A stretch of DNA of 64,000 bases from Bifidobacterium rousetti (GCF_008698235.1 NZ_PEBH01000009.1:62001-126000), one strand, 5' to 3'. Shown: positions 37,974 through 46,570, counted from the first letter of the stretch. Made by a program: numbers and translations. The notes: generated by a model from the letters alone, not told the origin.

Positions 37974-38885
37974 TCACCGCGTTGTGTGCGCCTTCCGATA
38001 CGCGGAAGGAGTCATGCCTGTTTCATCGCGGAATCGACGGTTGAAATTGGAGGCGTTGTCATAACCACTGATCCGCTGGATACGGGAGATCGGCATGTCC
38101 GTACAAATCAGCAGGCGACAGGCGCGGCCAACCCGCAAACGCCTCACGAAGTCGGCGAACCCAACTCCCGCCACACGTTTGAAGAAACGTGAGAATGTGG
38201 ATACACTCATCGACGCGGCGTCGGCGGCCCCTTCCAAACTCACATCGTCAAGATGCGCTGAAATATAAGTGATCGCGGCGTTGACGCCGCTTTCGGCGCC
38301 CACCGCCACCGCCGGGTTGTATTCCGGAGTGACCACGGTGCGGCTCTCACCCGCAGGAGCCTGTTCAAAGACCGAGAGCATGGTGATCAAATCGGCCACA
38401 CGCCGAGATGGCGAATGATCGCCCATCCCCACCAGCACATCAGCGACGTCACGAGCCGATTCCCCGGAAAGGACCAGCGCGTGGGACGCCCGCCGTAGCA
38501 CCTGCTCGAAACCGGAGGTTTCGGGGAACGCCGACGATAGCATACGAATGGTCTGCGGTCTGACATGGCATAACACATCACGGTTCACCAGCCGCTCCCC
38601 CGGCATGAGATCGGAAAGCCAATTATGTGGCAGGTTGGAGCCTATCAACGCCACATGCCCCGGCTCGAACGGCAACAACCCGTCACCAGCCATCAGCTGA
38701 CCGGTCCCCTCACGAATCAGGTGTATCTCGAATTGGGGATGGTAATGCCATTTCGCCAATGAATTCGGATAGCCATGGCACGCCCATCGGATCGCCGCAC
38801 CGGCATCGGGAACAATGACCTCCAAGGAACCAGAACCGGCACCCGCACCTGTACCCGATGAGACGAATCCTTCCGAACCAGTCAC
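37974..38885 (-). CDS. AraC-family transcriptional regulator
   Basis: A 303-residue protein. An N-terminal cupin-type sensor domain (WHYHPQFEIHLIREGTGQLMAGDG, FEPGHVALIGSNLPHNW) is followed by a linker. Two helix-turn-helix motifs lie in the last ~100 residues (VSLEGAADAASMSVSTFSRFFKRVAG and ISRIQRISGYDNASNFNRRFRDETGMTPSAYRK). I chose the GTG start because GAGGAGGTTGGCT precedes it; an upstream ATG adds 35 residues without support. It sits between the two polyol cassettes and is likely an activator or repressor of the upstream genes at 39-41.5 kb. The ligand is probably the transported sugar alcohol. Confidence 0.9.
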   Translation of the reverse strand: MTGSEGFVSSGTGAGAGSGSLEVIVPDAGAAIRWACHGYPNSLAKWHYHPQFEIHLIREGTGQLMAGDGLLPFEPGHVALIGSNLPHNWLSDLMPGERLVNRDVLCHVRPQTIRMLSSAFPETSGFEQVLRRASHALVLSGESARDVADVLVGMGDHSPSRRVADLITMLSVFEQAPAGESRTVVTPEYNPAVAVGAESGVNAAITYISAHLDDVSLEGAADAASMSVSTFSRFFKRVAGVGFADFVRRLRVGRACRLLICTDMPISRIQRISGYDNASNFNRRFRDETGMTPSAYRKAHTTR

Positions 38886-38948
38886 AGCCAACCTCCTCAC
38901 TCCGCTGATCCACAGCCTACATATTGTCGGCGTACGCCCTGCATATGA

Positions 38949-39045
38949 CGAAACGGAGTTCGAGCGTCGACCGGCGACGGCGAACACCAACTGGAATCTT
39001 TTTGGTGATCACCGTCAACCGAATGGACACTCGAGCTCCGTTTCG
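38949..39045. repeat. Distant inverted repeat between the dehydrogenase and AraC genes
   Basis: CGAAACGGAGTTCGAG (38949-38964) and CTCGAGCTCCGTTTCG (39030-39045) are inverted with one mismatch, 65 bases apart. An inner CACCAA-N11-TTGGTG lies between. It could be a long terminator-like fold after the gene at 39091 or paired sites for the AraC protein. Confidence 0.6.
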
Positions 39046-39090
39046 CCCGTCGTCAAAGAGGCGGCGCCCAAAAGGACGACATTCGGCACA

Positions 39091-40131
39091 TCAACGATGA
39101 TCGACCGTGATCTGCAGCTTGATGTCTCCCGGACGTCCCTCATCCATGCGGTCGAAGGCCGCCTTGGCATCGTCCATCGCGAACGTGTCGGTGATAAAGG
39201 GCTTGAGGTTCAGCCTGCCGCTGGCGACCAAATCAATGGCCTTCTGATACACGTTCGCATAGCGGAAGATGTTCTCGATACGCACCTCGGTGGCCTGCAA
39301 TTCGGTGATGTCGATGGACACCGGGTTGACCGGGATACCCACCAGGACGGCACAGCCACCGGGAGCGATGAGCTTCCAGAAGGTCTCATATGCCTTTGGC
39401 GCGCCGGAGCATTCGAACGCCACGTCTGCACCCCATCCGGCCGTCTCCTCATGGACCCGTTCGACCAGGTCCTCCTTGGTCAGATCGACGGGGATGATGC
39501 CGGGGATCTGACCGATGATGCCGAGTTTGACGGCGGAGACATCGGAGACGAGCACCTTGGACGCGCCACCGGCGAGCGCCGCGGACGCGGTCAGCATACC
39601 GACGGTGCCAGAACCGGTGACCACGCACACATCACCAGGCTTGATACGGGCCTTGGTAGCGGCCCACATGCCCACGGCGGTCGGCTCAAGCAGGGCGCCT
39701 TCGCCGTAGCTCATGGTATCGGGCAGGTGGTAGGTGAAGGCGGCGGGGTGGATGACCTCCTCGCACAGGCAGCCGTCGATCGGCGGAGTTGCGAAGAAAC
39801 GGACGGCCGGATCGACATTGTACATGCCCAGACGGCTCGCACGCGAAGTCATATCCGGGATGCCCGGCTCGAGAGCGACACGATCGCCCGGCTTGAACCC
39901 GGTGACGCCGGGACCGACCTCCAACACGGTGCCTGCGGCCTCATGTCCGAGGATCATCGGCTTCTCGACGACGTATTTGCCGACTCGGCCATGCGTGTAG
40001 TAGTGCAGATCGGATCCACACACGCCCACGGTATGCGGTGCGATGCGCAGCTCACCGGGGCCTGGCGCCTGCACATCCGGGACCTCGCGAACGTTGATCA
40101 CGCCCTTCTTCTCCAGAACCACTGCCTTCAT
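39091..40131 (-). CDS. Medium-chain polyol (xylitol/sorbitol type) dehydrogenase
   Basis: A 346-residue dehydrogenase of the xylitol/L-iditol dehydrogenase group: [32 protein letters not shown] contains the catalytic zinc ligands, and [21 protein letters not shown] the nucleotide fold. The segment where relatives carry the structural zinc cysteines reads [21 protein letters not shown], with no cysteine, so the structural zinc site is lost. The likely reaction is NAD-dependent oxidation of a polyol such as xylitol to the 2-ketose. It follows the permease at 40236 by about 100 bases. The leader is CAA-rich and unstructured, then AAGGAGAAACATC before the ATG. Confidence 0.87.
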   Translation of the reverse strand: MKAVVLEKKGVINVREVPDVQAPGPGELRIAPHTVGVCGSDLHYYTHGRVGKYVVEKPMILGHEAAGTVLEVGPGVTGFKPGDRVALEPGIPDMTSRASRLGMYNVDPAVRFFATPPIDGCLCEEVIHPAAFTYHLPDTMSYGEGALLEPTAVGMWAATKARIKPGDVCVVTGSGTVGMLTASAALAGGASKVLVSDVSAVKLGIIGQIPGIIPVDLTKEDLVERVHEETAGWGADVAFECSGAPKAYETFWKLIAPGGCAVLVGIPVNPVSIDITELQATEVRIENIFRYANVYQKAIDLVASGRLNLKPFITDTFAMDDAKAAFDRMDEGRPGDIKLQITVDHR

Positions 40132-40235
40132 GATGTTTCTCCTTGTGTTGTTGGTTTGTTGGTTGTTGGTTTGTCGAGTATTAGCTTCGCTGAGTATCGG
40201 CTCGTCGGATCGACCATCCGCACCTGTACGCGAGG

Positions 40236-41549
40236 TCAGACGGTCTGCGGAGCCGCAACCATGGTCATCGGGTCGACGCCGGCCACGGACTCCTTGACCG
40301 CGACGCGACGGCCGCGTTCATCGAACCCAGGCTGCCGGGGGCGAATCCACAGCGAAATAGCGGATCCTCCGATATAGCAGATCGCATACGCCCAGCACAC
40401 TCCGGCGAATCCCACGGTTTCCAGCAGCAGCGTGGCGATGAACGGGCCGCAGAAGGTCGTCAGACCCGACGCGAGATTGTGGGCGGAAACGGCGGCACCC
40501 TTGTGGTCGGGTTCCAATGCAGGGAACACAGCTCCCATGGGAACGAACGCCGAAATGCCCAGACCAAGTACGACCGCGCATGCGTACATCGCCGGCAGAT
40601 TATGTCCAAGGAACTGTGGAACGTAGTACATGGCAAGGGTACCGATCGCGGAGAGCCAGCATCCCCACCAACGCATCTGCCGCATCCATCCGAAACGGTC
40701 TCCCATACGACCCCAGAACACGTTGCCGAATACGGTGACCACGAACAGCAGTCCCCAGATCGTCGACCATTCGGTGACCTTGAACCATGCGCCACCACCA
40801 TTGGTGTGAGTGGAGAGATAGAGGGGCATGATGACCGGGAATCCGTACAAGGTCAAGTTGCAAATGACACGTAGCACGGCGGCAAAGGCAATCTGGCGAT
40901 TGTCCTTGAGGATGGTCACACCGCGGGAAAGTTCACGCAGCTTATCGGCCGTGCTCATCGTCTCAAGTTCGACGTTAGCTGTCGTCGGCACGAACATGAT
41001 GCAGATCAGCATGCCAACGATGGCGAACGGCAGAGACAACCACAGCGAGTAGTACTCACCGATCACCGGTGTGATGAATGCAGGCAGGTAAGCGCCGAAT
41101 ACACCGATGCCGAATGAATAGGCAGTCCAGAACCATCCCATGGCGGACGCAAGTTTGCCTGGATCGACGGTCTGCGCCAACAGCACCACATACGAGTAGA
41201 TGAACAGCGGATACCCCATGCCGCGCAGCATGTACGTACCCAGCATCAACGGATAGAGGTGGCTCGGGAGAGCGACGCCGATGAACACCAGATGCAGCAG
41301 GATCCAGGATCCAGCGCCGACGATCATGATGCGCTTGGCTCCGAACAACTCGGCCAGCACGCCGGACGACCAACCGGCAAGCGCCGCCACCAGACCGTAC
41401 AGGGTGAACATCAATGACGCCTGCGCCGATGAGAACCCCTGATCCACCACATATTTCGACAGGAACGTCAATTCGAAACCATCGCCTGTCATGAATACCG
41501 CTATCGCCAAGAATCCCGGCAACAGCTTTCGCATAAGCCCCTGTGCCAT
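40236..41549 (-). CDS. MFS polyol permease, copy 2
   Basis: A 437-residue paralogue of the permease at 35204-36589 with the same family signatures: AVFMTGDGFELTFLSKYVVDQGFSSAQASL, RGMGYPLFIYSYVV, GWFWTAYSFGIGVFGAYLPAFI and IRPRQPGFDERGRR. It lacks the long C-terminal extension of copy 1. It probably imports a pentitol or hexitol. The gene is the first of a unit with the dehydrogenase at 39091. Its upstream region (41550-41716) has TCACGG-N7-CCGTGA (41638-41656) but no copy of the ROK-associated dyad, so it is probably controlled differently, perhaps by the AraC protein. Confidence 0.85.
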   Translation of the reverse strand: MAQGLMRKLLPGFLAIAVFMTGDGFELTFLSKYVVDQGFSSAQASLMFTLYGLVAALAGWSSGVLAELFGAKRIMIVGAGSWILLHLVFIGVALPSHLYPLMLGTYMLRGMGYPLFIYSYVVLLAQTVDPGKLASAMGWFWTAYSFGIGVFGAYLPAFITPVIGEYYSLWLSLPFAIVGMLICIMFVPTTANVELETMSTADKLRELSRGVTILKDNRQIAFAAVLRVICNLTLYGFPVIMPLYLSTHTNGGGAWFKVTEWSTIWGLLFVVTVFGNVFWGRMGDRFGWMRQMRWWGCWLSAIGTLAMYYVPQFLGHNLPAMYACAVVLGLGISAFVPMGAVFPALEPDHKGAAVSAHNLASGLTTFCGPFIATLLLETVGFAGVCWAYAICYIGGSAISLWIRPRQPGFDERGRRVAVKESVAGVDPMTMVAAPQTV

Positions 41550-41715
41550 GCGTTCTCCTTACCTGCAAGAACATATACAACATCACTGTCAACTTCCGCT
41601 CGTCTTTGGAGCGTTAGTTATATTTTCCAGCGAATAATCACGGTCTTTCTCCGTGACAATCGGCAACAATTGATACTTTCTTGCAAGCCGGAATCGCAGA
41701 CAGGAGTATGACTAA

Positions 41716-41766
41716 ACGACGGACGGCCGACATGCCCAGAGTGTGGGGATGCCGGCCGTCCGCCGT
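41716..41766 (-). terminator. Terminator of the second VOC gene
   Basis: Ten-base stem CGGACGGCCG / CGGCCGTCCG extended on both sides, about 40 bases past the VOC stop. On the minus strand TCGTTTAG follows. It separates the VOC gene from the permease downstream. Confidence 0.7.
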
Positions 41767-41806
41767 TGTTGGTTGAAGGATCAGTCGATGGGGGAGTGAA
41801 TCGAAT

Positions 41807-42208
41807 CTACTTGACGATCTCGCAGAACTCGATCGTCTCGCCGTTGGGACCGTAGACGTTGAAGTAGCGGATGCCCTTCTTCCAGAACGTGGGAATCGAT
41901 GCGATCTCGTCCTCGCGGGTCTCGAGCCCCAGCTCCTTGGCGTTCTCCCACGCGGCCTCGATGTCCGGGGTGTCGAGCGCCCAATGGTTGATGGCGCCGG
42001 CGGTCATCGGGGCCTCCTCCCCCTCCCACGTCTCGATGGTCAGGTGCCCGTAGCGCAGGAACGCGCAACGGTTCCCGCCGTTCAAGTAAAGGCCGACCAG
42101 CTCGAAACCGAGCTTGCCGCGGTAGAAGGCGATGGTCTCATCCAGATCCCTAGCGATCATGCCGGAATGCTGGAAGTCGGCGGTGAATGCGGTCATCGGT
42201 CTGGCCAT
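41807..42208 (-). CDS. VOC (glyoxalase/bleomycin resistance fold) protein, copy 2
   Basis: A 133-residue near-duplicate of the protein at 34726-35127, with ten substitutions, five of them clustered at residues ~96-104 (LETREDEIAS against LTFKETEIQS). All candidate metal ligands are kept. The start MARPMTAF has AAAGGAGAACC as in copy 1; a frame six codons longer reads into the ribosome binding site and is rejected. A terminator follows, so it is its own transcription unit upstream of permease copy 2. The function is unknown; association with polyol genes in both places suggests a role with the same substrates. Confidence 0.85.
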   Translation of the reverse strand: MARPMTAFTADFQHSGMIARDLDETIAFYRGKLGFELVGLYLNGGNRCAFLRYGHLTIETWEGEEAPMTAGAINHWALDTPDIEAAWENAKELGLETREDEIASIPTFWKKGIRYFNVYGPNGETIEFCEIVK

Positions 42209-42384
42209 GATGGTTCTCCTTTGCATTGAATGTGGCTTCAGTGTACGGCCGGCCGGCGGATGCCGCCAGCGGACGCCGCCGCGCTTTTCGTCAGAGGCCG
42301 GTACTTTATCCGCAACCGATCACCGCCGGTCACCGCGATACGGCCGCATGGTACAGCGGTGAACGGGTGGTAACTGGTCACGTC

Positions 42385-42390
42385 TACAAT
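42385..42390 (+). promoter_or_regulatory. -10 box of glgX
   Basis: TACAAT ends six bases before the ATG and there is no ribosome binding site, so the transcript probably starts at or next to the ATG. No good -35 is visible. Confidence 0.5.
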
Positions 42391-42396
42391 GGCTGT

Positions 42397-45090
42397 ATGA
42401 GAAATCCATCGTTGCATCGCTTCGCCACACGCCCGGGCTTCTACTTCACCGAGGACGGCGGCGCGGACGTCATCGTCCGTTCCGAGACCGCTGATCAGGT
42501 GTGGCTGAGCGTCATCGAGTCGTTGGATGATCCCACCGCCTTCTATCAGGACGCGATCCGCCTGTTCGACGTGCCGAACGTGCCGTTCGTCGACCAGATC
42601 CGGGAATTCCCGGTCTGCATGCGCATCGTCGAGGACCTGTACGTGCGCGAAACCCTGTTCCGTATGGAAGGACCGAACTACGGCCTGTGGTACGTGCACA
42701 TCCCCAAGGCGTGGAGCGGCATGCGCTACGGCTTCCGCGTCGACGGTGCGTGGGACCCTCAGCATGGCGTGCGATTCAACCCGTACAAGTTGCTGCTCGA
42801 CCCGTACGCGAAGGGTATCGACGGGAAGATGGAGCTCTCCCCCGCCGCGTTCTCCTACGAATGCGAGGTGAAGGACAACCGCGTGACCGGTTCGGCGTTC
42901 GGTGCGATGAGCACCGTCGACTCGCTCGGCCACATGCCGATCTCCGTCGCCATCGACGACCGCGACGAGCGCAAGCATGACGACGACCCCGTGCACCCGC
43001 ACATCCCGTGGAGCAAGACCGTCATCTACGAGCTGCATGTCAAGGGCTTCACCGCGCAGGCGCCGTGGCTGCCCGAGGAGCTGCGCGGCACATACGCCGG
43101 ACTTGCCCACCCGACCACGCTGGCCTATCTGCAGGGACTCGGCGTCACCTCGATCGAACTGCTGCCGATCCAGGCCAAGCAGAACGAGGTCTTCCTTCAG
43201 GAACGCGGACGTGTCAACTACTGGGGTTACAACACCTTGGGATTCTTCGCGCCCGAGCCCTCCTACGCAACGAAGTCCGCACAGGAGAAGGGCGCCGAGG
43301 CGGTGCGCGAGGAGGTCCTTCACATGGTGCGCGCACTGCACGAAGCCGGCTTCGAGGTCATCATGGACGTCGTCTACAACCATTCGTGCGAGGGCGGCAT
43401 CGAAGGGCCGACCGTCTGCTGGCGTGGACTCGACGCGATCTCCTATTACCGTCGTCAGAAGAACAACATCGCCCGGTTGGAGGACACGACCGGCTGCGGC
43501 AACACCTTCGATTTCACGAACACGCACGTCGTGACCTTCGCCATCGACTCGCTGAGATACTGGGCCAAGCGCATCGGCATCGACGGATTCCGTTTCGATC
43601 TGGGCGTCTCGCTGGCGAGGCTCAACGGCGAATTCACGCAGCATCACCCGTTCCTGTACGCGCTGCGTTCGGACCTGCTGCTCGGCAACCTCAAACTCAT
43701 CATGGAACCGTGGGATCTGGGCAATCTGGGCTGGCGCACCGGACAGTTCTCCCTGCCGTTCGCCGAATGGAACGACCGGTTCCGCGACACCGCACGCCAG
43801 TTCTGGCTCACCGACGTGGCCGGAGGCGGACGCATGGGACGCATCGGCATGCAGGAGATGGCGACGCGACTGTGCGGCTCGGCCGACCTGTTCGCCACCG
43901 ATCCCGGTCGCGGCGCGGCGTCGTCGATCAACTTCGTCTCCTGCCACGACGGGTTCACGCTCACCGATCTGACGCGATACACCAACAAGCACAACGAGGA
44001 GAACGGCGAGAACAACAACGACGGATCGAACGTCAACAACTCCACCAACTTCGGTGTGGAGGGCCGCACGGACGACATGACGATCATCGCCCGACGCGAA
44101 CGGGCGGCGATGAACATGCTCGGCACGCTGCTGCTGAGCCTCGGCACGCCGATGATGCTCGCCGGCGACGAATTCGGCAACTCGCAGGGCGGCAACAACA
44201 ACGCCTACTGTCAGGACAGTCCGATCAGCTACCTGAAATGGGATTGGCTGTACACCTCGGAAAAGGGCTGGCACATGCACCGGCTCGAAACCGTTTCGAA
44301 GCTGATCGCACTGCGCAAGTCGCTGGACCTCTACCATCAGGAGGGCTTCTTCACCCGACTCACGCAGTTGGGATTGCTCAAGCCCTCAAGCCGCATCCAA
44401 TGGTTCCTGCCGGACGGCACGACGCCGATGGAACGTGACTGGTTCGATCTGGGTCAGCGCAGCTTCGTGATGCAGCTGCTCGACGCGAGCGAGACCGACG
44501 TGCTCATTGTCATCAACGGCGTGCCGGAGGACAAGCAGTTCCGCCTTCCGTCCGACAACGCATGGACGCCGGCGTGGAGTTCGGCCGAAAGCACCGGCCA
44601 TCTGCCTGGGCATGGACGCAAGGTGATGGACATTCATCTCGAAGGCCAGCAGACGACGTGGACGCACAGCGTGCCCGAGGACAGTGAGATCCACGATCTC
44701 ATCGAGCGGATGCAGGCCGAACCGACCACGATGAGGCTCCGGAACGATCTGACCACCGCGTTCGACGCGGACATGCGGGCGGTGGCGAAGGCGGAGGCCG
44801 ACGCCGCGGCGGCAGCAGCGCTGGCGGCCGCACAGGAAGCGGCGAGTGCAGGGAGTGTCACGGATACTGCGGATGGCACGGATGACACAGATATGGATAT
44901 GGGTGCCGCGACGGCCGGGACTAGCGGGACCGCCGGGACCGAAGGCGCAAGCATCGAATCCCCGACGCAGCCCTTGCAGGATCAGGAACCCGCGCAGGAG
45001 CCTTCGCCTGCCGACGAATCAGCCCCGGACGAGAACGTGTGGACGTTCCCCGCGCTCAGCATCTCGCTGATGAAGCAGCTGAGCTACTGA
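42397..45090 (+). CDS. glgX: Glycogen debranching enzyme GlgX (isoamylase type)
   Basis: GlgX hydrolyses alpha-1,6 branches of limit dextrins in glycogen or isomalto-type substrates. The 897-residue protein has an N-terminal CBM48-like domain (YGLWYVHIPKAWSGMRYGFRVDGAWDP). The GH13 catalytic barrel shows VIMDVVYNHSCEG, GFRFDLG (nucleophile Asp, about residue 400), IMEPWDLG (acid/base Glu) and NFVSCHDGFTL. About 100 residues of low-complexity Ala/Thr/Asp/Gly/Glu sequence interrupt the C-terminal domain before the canonical last strand VWTFPALSISLM. The start is the ATG with TACAAT six bases before it; a longer open frame upstream is not supported. It converges on rpsI. Confidence 0.94.
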   Translation: MRNPSLHRFATRPGFYFTEDGGADVIVRSETADQVWLSVIESLDDPTAFYQDAIRLFDVPNVPFVDQIREFPVCMRIVEDLYVRETLFRMEGPNYGLWYVHIPKAWSGMRYGFRVDGAWDPQHGVRFNPYKLLLDPYAKGIDGKMELSPAAFSYECEVKDNRVTGSAFGAMSTVDSLGHMPISVAIDDRDERKHDDDPVHPHIPWSKTVIYELHVKGFTAQAPWLPEELRGTYAGLAHPTTLAYLQGLGVTSIELLPIQAKQNEVFLQERGRVNYWGYNTLGFFAPEPSYATKSAQEKGAEAVREEVLHMVRALHEAGFEVIMDVVYNHSCEGGIEGPTVCWRGLDAISYYRRQKNNIARLEDTTGCGNTFDFTNTHVVTFAIDSLRYWAKRIGIDGFRFDLGVSLARLNGEFTQHHPFLYALRSDLLLGNLKLIMEPWDLGNLGWRTGQFSLPFAEWNDRFRDTARQFWLTDVAGGGRMGRIGMQEMATRLCGSADLFATDPGRGAASSINFVSCHDGFTLTDLTRYTNKHNEENGENNNDGSNVNNSTNFGVEGRTDDMTIIARRERAAMNMLGTLLLSLGTPMMLAGDEFGNSQGGNNNAYCQDSPISYLKWDWLYTSEKGWHMHRLETVSKLIALRKSLDLYHQEGFFTRLTQLGLLKPSSRIQWFLPDGTTPMERDWFDLGQRSFVMQLLDASETDVLIVINGVPEDKQFRLPSDNAWTPAWSSAESTGHLPGHGRKVMDIHLEGQQTTWTHSVPEDSEIHDLIERMQAEPTTMRLRNDLTTAFDADMRAVAKAEADAAAAAALAAAQEAASAGSVTDTADGTDDTDMDMGAATAGTSGTAGTEGASIESPTQPLQDQEPAQEPSPADESAPDENVWTFPALSISLMKQLSY

Positions 45091-45123
45091 TGAGCTACTG
45101 ATGAGCTACTGATGAGCTACTGA
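45081..45123 (+). repeat. Four 11-base tandem repeats spanning the glgX stop
   Basis: GAGCTACTGAT is repeated three times, then GAGCTACTGAA. The first copy encodes the last codons and the stop of glgX; later copies put further TGA triplets after it in successive frames. Confidence 0.95.
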
Positions 45124-45163
45124 ACTGCCGGGCGAACACTCCGGAACGAATCTCCGAAAAATG

Positions 45164-45203
45164 GCGAAACCCCGCCACCGAAGAAACGGTGACGGGGTTT
45201 CGC
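45164..45203. terminator. Bidirectional terminator between glgX and rpsI
   Basis: A 17-base stem GCGAAACCCCGCCACCG / CGGTGACGGGGTTTCGC with one G-U pair and an AAGAAA loop. It lies between convergent genes and can serve both. Confidence 0.85.
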
Positions 45204-45234
45204 ATGTCGCTCGCAAGACGACAAGCGCGAACAA

Positions 45235-45726
45235 TCAACGCTTGGAGAACTGCGGGGCGCGACGGGCCTTGTGCAGACCGGCCTTCTTGCGCTCGACGAC
45301 GCGGGCGTCGCGGGTCAGCATGCCGGCCTTCTTCAGCGTGGCGCGGTTGGCGTCACGATCGATGGCGTTCAGCGCACGGGCCACGCCGAGACGGATGGCG
45401 CCGGCCTGGCCGGTGGTGCCGCCGCCGTCGACGAGGACGATAGCGTCGAACTTGCCTTCAAGCTTGAGGAGGACGATCGGGGAGTTGACCTCACGCTGCA
45501 GCAGCTTGGAGGGGAAGTACTCCTCCAGGGTGCGGCCGTTGATGGTCCACTTGCCGGAGCCCGGAACCAGACGGACACGGGCGACGGCCTCCTTGCGGCG
45601 ACCGGTGCCGTAGCCCGGCTCGATCGCGGAGGTACCGGTGCCAGCGCCGGCGTTGGTCTCGGTGGTGTAGCTGGTGAGCTCCTCTTCGGTTTCCTGAACC
45701 GCGGAGTTGTTGGTGTTTTCAGCCAT
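45235..45726 (-). CDS. rpsI: 30S ribosomal protein S9
   Basis: S9 reaches the P-site tRNA with its basic tail. The 163-residue protein has an acidic/Thr-rich N-terminal extension of about 38 residues ([20 protein letters not shown]). The core follows, with [26 protein letters not shown], and it ends [32 protein letters not shown] precedes the ATG, which is 20 bases after the rplM stop. Confidence 0.97.
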   Translation of the reverse strand: MAENTNNSAVQETEEELTSYTTETNAGAGTGTSAIEPGYGTGRRKEAVARVRLVPGSGKWTINGRTLEEYFPSKLLQREVNSPIVLLKLEGKFDAIVLVDGGGTTGQAGAIRLGVARALNAIDRDANRATLKKAGMLTRDARVVERKKAGLHKARRAPQFSKR

Positions 45727-45746
45727 GTTCTCTATCTCCCTTCGGT

Positions 45747-46196
45747 TCACTTAGCCTGCTGAGAAACCTGCTGGATCTCGAAGACCTGCGGCTTCTGCGG
45801 GGTGTGCGGATGCTCTTCGCCGGCGAAGACACGCAGACGGGTGAGCTGCACCTTGGACAGACGGTTCTTCGGCATCATGCCCTTGACGGCGGCGGTGATG
45901 ATGCGCTCGGGCTTGTTGGCAAGCAGCTGAGCGTAGGAGTCGCGGCGCAGGCCACCGGGGCGGCCGGAGTGCGCGTAGAGTTCCTTGCCCATCTTGTTGC
46001 CGGTCAGGGCGATCTTGCCGGCGTTGATCACGATGACGTAGTTGCCGGAGTCAGCGTGCGGCGCGTAGGTCGGCTTGTTCTTGCCACGCAGCAGTGTCGC
46101 GACGTGGGAGGCGAGACGGCCAAGCACCACATCGGTGGCGTCGACGACGTACCAGTCATGAGTCAGATCGGCCGGTTTCGGAGTGAAAGTCTTCAC
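45747..46196 (-). CDS. rplM: 50S ribosomal protein L13
   Basis: L13 is an early assembly protein. The 149-residue protein has [47 protein letters not shown] and the [10 protein letters not shown] motif. It is the first gene of the rplM-rpsI pair. The leader of about 170 bases (46197-46370) contains a likely -10 (TATACT on the minus strand near 46367-46372) and small stems such as AGAGG-N7-CCTCT. Confidence 0.97.
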   Translation of the reverse strand: MKTFTPKPADLTHDWYVVDATDVVLGRLASHVATLLRGKNKPTYAPHADSGNYVIVINAGKIALTGNKMGKELYAHSGRPGGLRRDSYAQLLANKPERIITAAVKGMMPKNRLSKVQLTRLRVFAGEEHPHTPQKPQVFEIQQVSQQAK

Positions 46197-46409
46197 TGTT
46201 CTACCTTTTCTATATTGTGTTCCGGGCTTCGGCTGCTCGGCGTGCGTGTAGGAATCGCGCTGTCCGAGAGGCTTCAGACCTCTTTATCCGTGGGCTCCCT
46301 GAAAGTCCTCGATGGCGAGTGGGAAAGCGCTTTGAAGGACCCCTTAGGGAAACACAACAATCCACTAGTATATCGCCGGGCATGACATTGCCCCGGGCGT
46401 GTCGAGGTA

Positions 46410-46433
46410 CGTCCGATCCTATGGGATCGGACG
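46410..46433. repeat. Hairpin, first of a twin pair
   Basis: Perfect ten-base stem CGTCCGATCC / GGATCGGACG with loop TATG. A near-identical hairpin follows 53 bases downstream. It lies between malQ and rplM, both on the minus strand. Confidence 0.8.
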
Positions 46434-46458
46434 TCGGCAGGTGCCCGAGTTGGATACA

Positions 46459-46491
46459 AGAACGTCCGACCCTATGGGATCGGACGTTCTC
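46459..46491 (-). terminator. Hairpin, second of a twin pair, probable malQ terminator
   Basis: Stem AACGTCCGA / TCGGACGTT with loop residues CCCTATGGGA, 80 bases past the malQ stop. On the minus strand TTCTTGTATCC follows. Its core CGTCCGAYCCTATGGGATCG is shared with the hairpin at 46410-46433. Confidence 0.6.
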
Positions 46492-46570
46492 CATGTCTGT
46501 ATGTCTGTCTGGGCTGACCACACCAGCCAGCACGGGACGCGGTTCCCCGCAGGCGGCGGCCAAGCGGCCG

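Noticed and set aside
34700..42240. Composite transposon explaining the duplicated VOC genes
   Set aside because: No transposase, terminal inverted repeats or target duplications are visible around either copy.
42226..42396. A start for glgX 57 codons upstream
   Set aside because: The added stretch is Arg/Ala/Pro-rich without resemblance to GlgX and overlaps the divergent VOC leader.
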